The notes under the pieces: generated by a model
Databases searched by the model: none
What the model saw: the letters and a program-made list of their open reading frames with translations, nothing else
What the model was told of the DNA's origin: nothing
Source: DALYLB01 sp046154695
GTDB taxonomy: Bacteria; Acidobacteriota; Blastocatellia; RBC074
Direction of reading: 5' to 3'
DNA length: 6,811 nt
NCBI GenBank assembly: GCA_046154695.1
Contig: JBJXFI010000197.1
Span: 1 to 6,811, forward strand
In this document: piece after piece, positions 1-6,581 of the stretch
How the letters are laid out: every line of letters starts with the position of its first letter
Position numbering within the stretch: position 1 is the stretch's first letter
Program-made: the position numbers and the translations under genes

Positions 1-106
1 GAGATTGGCCTTTTCCCATGCGATTCCTGGCGTTGCGCGTTTCCGGCTGCGAGCGACTGCGGCGCGTATTGTATGTGAAACATGCGCCCGGCTCAATATC
101 GCACGG
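1..106. other. Left flank with no supportable gene
   Basis: I see no complete gene here. All three forward frames stay open from the window edge: the first stops at 76-78, and the other two stop just beyond this stretch. The tail of an upstream gene could therefore end here, but no recognisable protein motif appears in any frame. On the - strand an ATG at 20-18 has an AGGA-type ribosome site about five bases upstream, which could start a divergent gene leaving the window. Only six codons are visible, so it is not called. Confidence 0.4.
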
Positions 107-156
107 GCCGAATAACCATCTTTGACATAAATCGTTATTCGGCGTATCGTTCTTCG
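107..156 (+). promoter_or_regulatory. Probable ParD operator: three copies of an 11-bp repeat
   Basis: The motif ATCGTTATTCG occurs exactly at 131-141. It recurs with one mismatch at 146-156 in the same orientation, 15 bp further on, and with one mismatch in inverted orientation at 109-119. The first two units form a perfect 10-bp inverted repeat, GCCGAATAAC at 107-116 against GTTATTCGGC at 134-143, with a 17-bp spacer. The three units bracket the -35 box, fill the promoter spacer and cover the -10 box. Ribbon-helix-helix antitoxins such as ParD are known to bind short repeated half-sites over their own promoter, so I infer that this is the autorepression operator of the downstream operon. 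Confidence 0.72.
122..150 (+). promoter_or_regulatory. Sigma-70-like promoter of the parDE operon
   Basis: A perfect TTGACA -35 box lies at 122-127. After a 17-bp spacer comes TATCGT at 145-150, which matches the -10 consensus at four of six positions. Transcription would start near 157, giving a leader of about 16 bases in front of the antitoxin ATG. The optimal -35 box and spacing beside a mediocre -10 box, with operator repeats overlapping all of it, suggest a strong promoter held down by repression. Confidence 0.72.
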
Positions 157-172
157 AACAAAGGAGAACCGC

Positions 173-448
173 ATGAACGTCTCGTTAACCCCGGAACTCG
201 AAGCGATGGTCAACGAAAAAGTGAGCAGTGGGCTCTACACCTCCGCCAGCGAGGTGATTCGGGAAGCCCTGCGGCTTCTGCTCGAACAGGAAGAAGTCCG
301 GCGGCTGCGGATCGAGGAGCTTCGACGGGAGCTGCAACTCGGCGCGGAGCAATTGAAAAAGGGAAAGTTCAAGGAATACCGGTCGGGAGAGGAGCTGATG
401 AATGACATTCGCTCCCGGGGAACCGCGCGCGCCAGGGGCCGAAAATGA
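173..448 (+). CDS. parD: ParD-like type II antitoxin (ribbon-helix-helix)
   Basis: A 91-residue antitoxin that should neutralise the ParE-like protein encoded next and repress the shared promoter as a dimer. Residues 2-6 (NVSLT) form the DNA-binding ribbon strand, and residues 7-36 contain the two-helix core with the family signature G20-x-Y22-x-S24-A25-S26-E27-V28-I29-R30-E31-A32-L33. Residues 37-75 are charged and probably helical, where ParD proteins wrap the toxin. The last residues (SRGTARARGRK) are basic and extend a little beyond many family members. The ATG is supported by AAGGAG at 161-166, six bases upstream. The stop overlaps the toxin start as ATGA, which implies translational coupling. 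Assignment to the ParD/CC2985-like family is by motif recognition, and the exact subfamily is uncertain. Confidence 0.9.
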   Translation: MNVSLTPELEAMVNEKVSSGLYTSASEVIREALRLLLEQEEVRRLRIEELRRELQLGAEQLKKGKFKEYRSGEELMNDIRSRGTARARGRK

Positions 449-741
449 CGAAGACGATTCGCGTCGCGGAACACGCCCAGGAAGACCTGCTCGAAATTTA
501 CGAATACTTCGCGGAGGTCAATCCGGACAAAGGGGAACGCCTGCTCCTCGCCTTTCGAGATAAATTCAACCTGCTGCTCCGCCACCCCCTCATCGGCCGG
601 GAGCGCGACGAGCTCATCGTCGGCCTCCGCTCCTTCCCCGCCGATCGATATATCATCTTCTACCAACCCATGGATGACGGCATCGAGGTGCTTCGCGTGT
701 GCCACGGTGCCTCGGATATGCAGGGCTTGTTCGACATTTGA
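445..741 (+). CDS. parE: ParE-like toxin (RelE/ParE superfamily)
   Basis: A 98-residue toxin, typical in length for ParE. Visible signatures are the N-terminal helix region (A11-x3-L14-L15-x-I18), H47-P48-L49-I50-G51-R52, L61-R62-S63-F64-P65, R68-Y69-I70-I71-F72-Y73 and the C-terminal V85-x-H87-G88-A89-x-D91. The order matches chromosomal ParE proteins, many of which poison DNA gyrase. RelE-type mRNA cleavage is less likely because the sequence follows the ParE pattern, but the target cannot be proven here. Its ATG shares bases with the antitoxin stop. An AGGGG ribosome site at 434-438 lies six bases upstream, inside parD, so toxin output should follow antitoxin translation. The frame is intact with no obvious inactivating change. 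Its stop lies 8 bp from that of the convergent helicase gene, leaving no room for a terminator. Confidence 0.9.
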   Translation: MTKTIRVAEHAQEDLLEIYEYFAEVNPDKGERLLLAFRDKFNLLLRHPLIGRERDELIVGLRSFPADRYIIFYQPMDDGIEVLRVCHGASDMQGLFDI

Positions 742-749
742 GAGGCGCC

Positions 750-3700
750 TCAAGCCGGGCCTGCCCCCTCGCATCGCAGCGCCTCGATGCAACGAACAAC
801 CTTATCCACCTGCCCCTCCCGGTTGCGAAACCAATCGGTTGACCAGATGCGATGTATATTCCAGCCGAGCCCTTCGAGGACGGCCTGTCGGAGCCGGTCC
901 CGGTCCCGCGCCGAACGGCTGGAATGATAGGTCGCACCGTCACACTCGACGCCCAGAATATAGGCGCCCGGCAGTTCCGGATGGCGCACGGCCAGATCGA
1001 TTCGGTAACTTGTGACGCCGACCTGCGGGACGACTTCGTACCCACGCTTGCGAATCGCATCGGCGACCATGATCTCGAACTCGGAGTCCGGCTCGTGCAC
1101 CGTATCCTTTGGCTGCTCCAGAATCCCGGTCTTCGCGAACGCCAGATAATCCTTGAACGCCCGCTGCCCCCAGGAACTGGTCGGGGTCAACTTCATCTCG
1201 CCGGGATCGATCGAGGAAAACACAACGACCCGCTTTCGCGCCCGCGTGATCAGTACATTCAGGCGACGGTGACCCGATTTCATTTTGAGGGCGCCGAGCG
1301 AAGTGGAATGGAAGATGCCGGCGGCATCCCGGCCAATCGTCGCGGATACGAGAATCACATCCCGCTCGTCTCCTTGCACCGATTCGAGGTTCTTTACGAA
1401 GACTTCCGAACTGGACTGCTCCCATTCCCGATAGCGCTGTTCCGCCACCGGATTTTCGGGAAGCTTCTTTTCCAGCAATTCGCTGATCAGTTCGCGTTGC
1501 TTCAGGTTCATCCCGACAACGCCAATCGACTCCATCGGGCAGGAGGCCAAATGATTGAGAAGAAACGCGACCACCTGCTCCGCCTCAGGCAGGTTCCGAG
1601 TCTGTTCGTATACCCCGTCGCCGACAGGAATATATGTGACGCCATAACCTTCGCCTGCCGAAAAGGACGAGGGAAACACGATCAGCTGATTCCCGTAAAA
1701 TTCCCTGTTCGAGAATGCGATGAGGCTCTCGTGTTGAGATCGGTAATGCCACTTGAGCATTCTCGGCGGCTGATAGCGCCGGCTCGCCATTTCCAAAATG
1801 CTTTCCGCTTCTCCCACGTCGTCTTCATTTCCGAAGGTGTTGGCTGAATTGAAGAAATCGGTGGGCGGCAACTGCATGCGGTCTCCGACAACGACGAGCT
1901 GCGCCCCTCGCAGAACCGCGCCCAAAGCATCCTCCGGCTTCAATTGCGAAGCCTCATCCATCACAACCATGTCGAATTTGACAGCGCCGGGCGGAAGATA
2001 TTGCGCAACGGACAGGGGGCTCATCATAAAACACGGCTTGAGCGCCAGAAACGCGTTTCCCGCGCGCGCCATCAGTTGACGAATCTTTAATGGCATCTTT
2101 GGGGTTTCTACAAGATGCTGAATCAGCCCCAGATCAGTGTAGGTCTGAGCGCGGCCGACGCCGTTTCCTACCGGGATGTCCCGCTGATCGATGCGCCAGG
2201 CGATCTCTTCGCGCGTGAGCGCAATGACTTCGCGGTCAATGGCGGCAAACCGCTTGCGGGCTTCTTCGTGTGCGAGCCCGTCGAATCGAATCAGTTGCGG
2301 GAACGTTTCGAACGCGCGCCGGAGCAGCGAGTTCTGATAAACGTACATCACGGCGGAGGGAATGGCGGTGGCCGCGATGCCGCCGTCTTCAGCCATCGCG
2401 ATCACGTCGGCGAAGCCCCAATCAGACAGGGCCTGCTTCGCGCGCTGATACGCAAACCAGGCGGTCATCTCGGAAGTCGAGGCGAGAGCAGTCCTGAGTT
2501 TGGCCTGCATTCGCCGGAGGTCGATTCCGGGCCTGAACAAGTCCGCGAGGAACCAGGCGCCCGCGTCGCCCTCGCAGAGCGGAAGAAACGCCGCCCGCGC
2601 TCGCTGAAACTCCGCAAGATCGTCCGTGAACCGCCGGAATGAATCGCGAAGAAGGCCCAGGCGCGAGTCGATCTCGTCCGTAAGAAGCCATTGGCGAATG
2701 CTTGCGGGCAATGGAGAGAGTTCGAGATCCTCGATGAAATCGAGAGCCTCCTCGATCTCCGTGAAGTCCATCTCGGGATCGAGCGATTCTCCGCCAAGCA
2801 TGGCGGCAACCTCCTGATCGGCCTGAATGCGGTCTTGCAGGGCGTTGAATCGATCGACCGTATCGAGATGGTCCGGGAGCGAGGAGAACGGAATGTCGGC
2901 ATCGATATTGAACTCGGAAAAGATCGCCGAAATAGCCTTCAATTGTTCCGCAAAATTCTTGAGACGCGCGGCGAACCGTTTCAGATCGCCGCGCGACTCT
3001 TCCTGAATGGGAAGAGGAAGGCGGGCGATGATGCCCGGGAAATTTCCGAAGACTTTATGAATCTGCTCGAATTCGCTGGCCTGCTCTTTTTTCAATTCCA
3101 GCAACGCCTGTAAATTCCCGGCAGGCGCTCCCAGTAATGCTTGAGCCAGTTTCAATGCAACCTCTGATCCCAGGCCAAGTCTCGTCCGCACCGATTCATA
3201 CCAGTTCGCCAACTGCGCAAATTCTACAAAAGGCGTCCTCAGCCCATTGAAGAGCGGGCCAAGGAGAGCATTCCATTCCGGGTTTGAGGAAAAATCCTTC
3301 AATTCCTTGAAATACTGAATCAGGCTCCGGTAATCCTCCGCCATCAGCTCGGGAGAAGCCTTCCGGCGCAGCGTCGACATTCCTCGCCAGTCTTTGCGGG
3401 CGCGCCGGAAATCCTTATCGATGAAACTGAAGATTCCCGCATTGGCGCATACGACGGCGTACTGCGAGAGAAGCTCGTGCGCGGGAGCGAGATTCCAGTC
3501 GATCTTCTTTGAAATCTCGTCTGCCAGAGCGCGCAAACGATCCGCCTCTGCGCCGGCCCGCATGATCGACGCGCCGATTCCTTCCTGCTCGAATATCGGA
3601 TGGCGATGCCGCATAGCAGCCCCCCAGGGAGCCTCTTCCAACAACGGCATCGCCTTTCCGAGGCTCGCAAATGAATTGGCCTCGCAGGTCAGCGGAAAAC

Positions 3701-6023
3701 CGAGATGGCGACTGATCTCTTCCGAAAGAAGGCGGGCGCGCTCAAGAAACTGCGTAAACGATTCGATCCACTTGATGTATTTCCTGAGTTCGCGGATTGT
3801 CATCGATGCCGCATCGAGCTGCGCCGCATCCGCACAACTTTTCCTGAGAAGATTCAGCTCGCGAGAATCGAGTTCCGGCACCCTGCCGAATTCACGAATC
3901 AAACGAGCCCGAAGTTCGCGATGCTCTTCCAGGCATTCACCAAAGACAACCATCAACTGTCGACGTCGCGGATCGGAAAGCGGAGAGAGCAGGTCCGTGC
4001 GCTCGACGGTCCGCACAGCAGGGAGCGCCGACTCAAGAGCGAGCAGCTCAGGCAAAGAGAGGCCTTCGATACGAAGATCCAACGGGCCCTCGTGCCGTAT
4101 TCGCTCGATCTGCTGCTCGATCGCAATCACAGGAGTCAGAAGCGCCCGCACACCATCCAGCACCCCTTGCTCTTCGCTCAAATCCTGCGGTTGTCGGAAA
4201 AGGCCGTGCCACGGATGCGCGCGAAACCCACCAGCATCGAGGAGGCGCAACAGCGAGCGGACATAGACTTCGGCTGCCTGCGTCATCTTCTCTACCTGCA
4301 GAAAAGTCAGATCCTCCGCGGCGGGCAGAACAACGCCATCGATCAGACGCAACTCAGGACCGAGTTCAGCGACCAGGCGCTCCCGCGCGCCAATGATCTG
4401 CTGGATTGTTCGGCCGCAACCGCCGAAGCGGCAATTGATCGTTTCGACGTATTCGATCAACTGCTGTTTGGATTCCCGAAGCCCCTGCCTCTTCACCGCC
4501 AGCATCGCCGGCGAGGCGTATTGCCCCCGATTGTGCAGACGCTGTTTGAGATTCGCCGCAACATCCTTGGTATTGAGCAGGATTCTGATCCCATCGCTGT
4601 TTCCATCGGACTTGACGCCCAGGCTCAGACAAAAGTCGCCGAGGCCGGCGGCCGCGAGCTTTTTCTGGACGATACCGAGCGCCGTGGTCTTTTCGGCAAC
4701 GAAGAGGACCGACTTTCCCGCGAACATCGCCGCGGCGATCAGGTTGGTGATCGTCTGCGACTTCCCGGTCCCCGGAGGCCCCTCGATGACCAGGTTCTTT
4801 CCCTGCAAGGCATCGATCAGGGCGCTGTGCTGTGAGCTGTCGGCATCGTAAATGAGCGGAGGCAGGGCCCGTTCGATCTCGGGATCATCGAGGCGATAAT
4901 CATGGCTCGAAAAAATGCCCTCCGGCTGTGCTCCGATGAAGAGCTTCCTGACAATCGGATGTCCCAGCAATTCTCCGGCCCCCCAGATGGACGGATCGAG
5001 ATCCTGCCAGATCCGTAATTTGTGAAAGGCGAGATTCGCAAGGACAATCTGCCGGCGCACTCGCCAGCCTTCCCGCTTCTCGATCAACGCGCTGACCTTC
5101 GCGAAATAACTCTCCGGACTCTCTTCGTCGTCGCCGAGATCAGGTAGCTGAATATTAAAGGGATCATGCCGAAGCCTTTCTCGCAGGGTAAGATTGATCT
5201 CGATCTCTTCTCCTGAATATTCAATCGAAAATGGAGTCGCGCGGCCTCGCGAGTCGAGCGAGCCTCTCTTAATTCCGGTCGGCACCAACAGCAAAGGCGC
5301 GAAATAGCTCGATGCAGGCTTCCTCGGCTTCGAAGCAATCCCCAAAATCAATTCTGAAGCCTCATTTATCGGGCTTTTCGAGTTTTTGGGCTGACTTTTC
5401 GGCTCATTCCATTCAAGAAAGCCGAATACAGCATAAAGATTGCTGATTCCCATCTCCTCAAGGCTCGTCTTGTTGGTCGTAGCGAGATTTTTCAGCATCG
5501 CATTCAGATTGTTCTGATAAGGCAGGGCGCGTACAAAATCCCGACGGTAATGTTCATCGAAGAGCTTCTGATCGTTCGACAGCACCAGTTCCGGAAGATC
5601 GAAGGAGACCGGGATTCCCAGCCGGCGCGCGTGCTCTTCAGCGTTGATCTGCCCAGGGGAATTGATCGAACGAGAAGCCGCCTCGCCCTCCTCTACTTCC
5701 ACAAGCTCATCCGAGTCGTTCGAAAAAGTCTCCAGCAATAGCGTCTCGTCGGAAGCAAGATCCGGCATGGGAATCGGCTGAATGGCCAGCTCCTGCCCAT
5801 CGCGTACGAGCTGCTGAAATACAATTTCCGGAACTGCGTCTATAAACCGAAGATATTTATTCGAGGGCCGGGCTGAGTCCAGGGGAATATTGAGCAAACG
5901 ATTTCGTGCCGTCAGATCGAGCAAACGCCTTCGCGCGTTTTCAAGCTCGGTCTTGAGATCTGCTTCAAGGGATTGCGGGTCGGCAAGGAGAACCGCGCCA
6001 TTCCGGGTCGTGGCTTCTGGCAT
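750..6023 (-). CDS. DUF4011 / SF1 helicase with C-terminal Vsr-like nuclease (candidate antiphage protein)
   Basis: A 1,757-residue protein that probably unwinds and cuts nucleic acid. The DUF4011-type N-terminus is at about 24-50 (ARRRLLDLTARNRLLNI). Superfamily 1 UPF1-like motor motifs follow: Walker A GPPGTGKS 415-422, motif Ia about 438-456, motif II DEAS 1356-1359, motif III VVGDRMQLPPT 1378-1388, motif IV WHYRS 1425-1429, motif V ESVQGDERD 1547-1555 and motif VI NVLITRARKR 1589-1598. Residues about 465-1330 between motifs Ia and II are largely helical and unassigned. Residues 1645-1745 match the MTES_1575 nuclease family, with E1648/E1650, D1676, E1693 and D1695 as likely metal ligands, followed by the signature YHSSRSARDRDRLRQ and WSTDWF. 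The usual DUF3320 tail is absent. The ATG at 6023 is the only start that keeps DUF4011, since the next Met is residue 86; its ribosome site is weak. The architecture recalls the antiphage DUF4011-helicase-Vsr gene of Gao et al. 2020 (from memory). Its defence role is inferred. Confidence 0.9.
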   Translation of the reverse strand: MPEATTRNGAVLLADPQSLEADLKTELENARRRLLDLTARNRLLNIPLDSARPSNKYLRFIDAVPEIVFQQLVRDGQELAIQPIPMPDLASDETLLLETFSNDSDELVEVEEGEAASRSINSPGQINAEEHARRLGIPVSFDLPELVLSNDQKLFDEHYRRDFVRALPYQNNLNAMLKNLATTNKTSLEEMGISNLYAVFGFLEWNEPKSQPKNSKSPINEASELILGIASKPRKPASSYFAPLLLVPTGIKRGSLDSRGRATPFSIEYSGEEIEINLTLRERLRHDPFNIQLPDLGDDEESPESYFAKVSALIEKREGWRVRRQIVLANLAFHKLRIWQDLDPSIWGAGELLGHPIVRKLFIGAQPEGIFSSHDYRLDDPEIERALPPLIYDADSSQHSALIDALQGKNLVIEGPPGTGKSQTITNLIAAAMFAGKSVLFVAEKTTALGIVQKKLAAAGLGDFCLSLGVKSDGNSDGIRILLNTKDVAANLKQRLHNRGQYASPAMLAVKRQGLRESKQQLIEYVETINCRFGGCGRTIQQIIGARERLVAELGPELRLIDGVVLPAAEDLTFLQVEKMTQAAEVYVRSLLRLLDAGGFRAHPWHGLFRQPQDLSEEQGVLDGVRALLTPVIAIEQQIERIRHEGPLDLRIEGLSLPELLALESALPAVRTVERTDLLSPLSDPRRRQLMVVFGECLEEHRELRARLIREFGRVPELDSRELNLLRKSCADAAQLDAASMTIRELRKYIKWIESFTQFLERARLLSEEISRHLGFPLTCEANSFASLGKAMPLLEEAPWGAAMRHRHPIFEQEGIGASIMRAGAEADRLRALADEISKKIDWNLAPAHELLSQYAVVCANAGIFSFIDKDFRRARKDWRGMSTLRRKASPELMAEDYRSLIQYFKELKDFSSNPEWNALLGPLFNGLRTPFVEFAQLANWYESVRTRLGLGSEVALKLAQALLGAPAGNLQALLELKKEQASEFEQIHKVFGNFPGIIARLPLPIQEESRGDLKRFAARLKNFAEQLKAISAIFSEFNIDADIPFSSLPDHLDTVDRFNALQDRIQADQEVAAMLGGESLDPEMDFTEIEEALDFIEDLELSPLPASIRQWLLTDEIDSRLGLLRDSFRRFTDDLAEFQRARAAFLPLCEGDAGAWFLADLFRPGIDLRRMQAKLRTALASTSEMTAWFAYQRAKQALSDWGFADVIAMAEDGGIAATAIPSAVMYVYQNSLLRRAFETFPQLIRFDGLAHEEARKRFAAIDREVIALTREEIAWRIDQRDIPVGNGVGRAQTYTDLGLIQHLVETPKMPLKIRQLMARAGNAFLALKPCFMMSPLSVAQYLPPGAVKFDMVVMDEASQLKPEDALGAVLRGAQLVVVGDRMQLPPTDFFNSANTFGNEDDVGEAESILEMASRRYQPPRMLKWHYRSQHESLIAFSNREFYGNQLIVFPSSFSAGEGYGVTYIPVGDGVYEQTRNLPEAEQVVAFLLNHLASCPMESIGVVGMNLKQRELISELLEKKLPENPVAEQRYREWEQSSSEVFVKNLESVQGDERDVILVSATIGRDAAGIFHSTSLGALKMKSGHRRLNVLITRARKRVVVFSSIDPGEMKLTPTSSWGQRAFKDYLAFAKTGILEQPKDTVHEPDSEFEIMVADAIRKRGYEVVPQVGVTSYRIDLAVRHPELPGAYILGVECDGATYHSSRSARDRDRLRQAVLEGLGWNIHRIWSTDWFRNREGQVDKVVRCIEALRCEGAGPA

Positions 6024-6069
6024 AGAAATATAGTTTTTCCGTGTGGGGCGGGAATAATTGTACAGAGTC

Positions 6070-6090
6070 TCGCGGCTGATGGTCGCGGCT
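6070..6090. repeat. Short tandem direct repeat TCGCGGCT
   Basis: The 8-mer TCGCGGCT occurs at 6070-6077 and again at 6083-6090, a 13-bp period, between the predicted -10 box and the helicase start. It could be a half-site pair for a regulator, but eight bases in a GC-rich sequence may recur by chance. Confidence 0.25.
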
Positions 6091-6127
6091 CTCTTCTTCG
6101 AAGCGGGTCAATTATCCGTGATCTCTT

Positions 6128-6152
6128 GCCGAATTCAACAAAATTCTTCGGC
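6128..6152. repeat. Inverted repeat GCCGAA-13-TTCGGC
   Basis: A 6-bp perfect inverted repeat (6128-6133 and 6147-6152) with a 13-base A/T-rich loop. It lies about 20 bases past the DUF6265 stop and overlaps the candidate -35 box of the helicase gene. With no T-run on either strand it is a poor intrinsic terminator. It may be a weak terminator for the DUF6265 operon or an operator. Interestingly, the arms GCCGAA/TTCGGC also form the outer ends of the parDE inverted repeat at 107-143. Confidence 0.3.
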
Positions 6153-6173
6153 CTCGATTTCAGGCAGACCGGA

Positions 6174-6560
6174 TCAGTGCCCCGGCGCGATCGGGCAGTA
6201 TTTAAAATCCTGGGGTTTCTCCTTCTCGCTGCTGTCGCCCTCGATTCGGGCGGTCAGGGAGCCGCCGGCGTTTTCGCGATAAATGATCCGCTTCGGAAAA
6301 TCATGCGCGAGGTTTTCTAAGGTGGCTTCCTGGCCGGCGAGTTTGATGAGTTTGAAATCGGCGCCGGCGATGGTGCGCCTCACGCCGAAGAGCGAGCCGC
6401 CGGCGGGCCGCGTCCAGTGTTCGTCGGTCTGGCTGCGGCCGGACGCAGTCTCCCAGTCGCCGCTCATCTAGGCCAGATCGGCCACCTTGAAGGTCCGGGC
6501 GGCCCCGCGGAAGGAGCCGGCCGATGCCAGGACGAGCGCGAGAAGAAGGATTCGTCGCAT
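6174..6560 (-). pseudogene. Exported DUF6265-like protein, interrupted by an in-frame amber codon
   Basis: The reading frame starts at an ATG at 6560 with a strong GAGGTG ribosome site a few bases upstream. It encodes a signal peptide (MRRILLLALVLASAG, then a small-residue cleavage zone) and reaches ADLA at codons 27-30. Codon 31 (6470-6468) is TAG, and the same frame then runs open from MSGDWE to a TGA at 6176-6174. DUF6265 proteins typically read LAWLAGxWE here, so the amber codon replaces Trp (TGG to TAG, one transition). Downstream signatures are DEHWTRPAGGSLFG, AHDFPKRIIYR and SLTARIEG. About 30 residues normally between the RT(V/I) strand and the DFKL-type strand appear missing at codons 66-67, leaving 127 sense codons. 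Reinitiation at the ATG right after the TAG would give a 97-residue protein without a signal peptide. The upstream lipase gene is 21 bp away, suggesting one operon. Family function is unknown. Confidence 0.72.
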
Positions 6561-6581
6561 TTCTCACCTCTGGTTCGTTTG

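Larger units (their letters stand above)
6024..6173 (-). promoter_or_regulatory. Upstream region and candidate promoter of the helicase-nuclease gene
   Basis: This 150-bp gap is AT-richer than its surroundings. Read on the - strand, a TTGAAT -35-like box (6138-6133, 4/6) is followed after 16 bp by GATAAT (6116-6111, 5/6). That would give a leader of roughly 80 bases before the ATG at 6023. A second -10-like box, TACAAT at 6062-6057 (5/6), lies closer but has no good -35 partner. No strong Shine-Dalgarno is visible before the start: only GGAAA about a dozen bases upstream, followed by an A/T-rich stretch. Weak translation initiation would suit a potentially harmful nuclease, but that is inference. 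Confidence 0.45.

Noticed and set aside
1..20. Divergent gene starting at 20 on the - strand
   Set aside because: Only six codons are visible; a plausible ATG and AGGA do not suffice without any protein evidence.
742..751. Palindrome GAGGCGCCTC between the convergent stops as a bidirectional terminator
   Set aside because: The 10-bp palindrome has no unpaired centre to form a loop and no T-run on either side, so it is not a credible intrinsic terminator.
852..1847. Long + strand open frame (331 codons) opposite the helicase-nuclease 3' end
   Set aside because: It lies wholly antisense to the conserved helicase and nuclease motifs, its protein shows no recognisable fold or motif, and long antisense frames are expected in GC-rich genes.
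3705..4835. 376-codon + strand open frame
   Set aside because: It is antisense to the middle region of the helicase. The composition (many Arg, Gln and Leu, no domain signature) and lack of a clear ribosome site mark it as a shadow frame.
6468..6470. Genome-wide reassignment of TAG to an amino acid
   Set aside because: The neighbouring hydrolase frame ends naturally at a TAG right after its family's usual C-terminus, and the amber replaces Trp at a single site. A point mutation or error is simpler.
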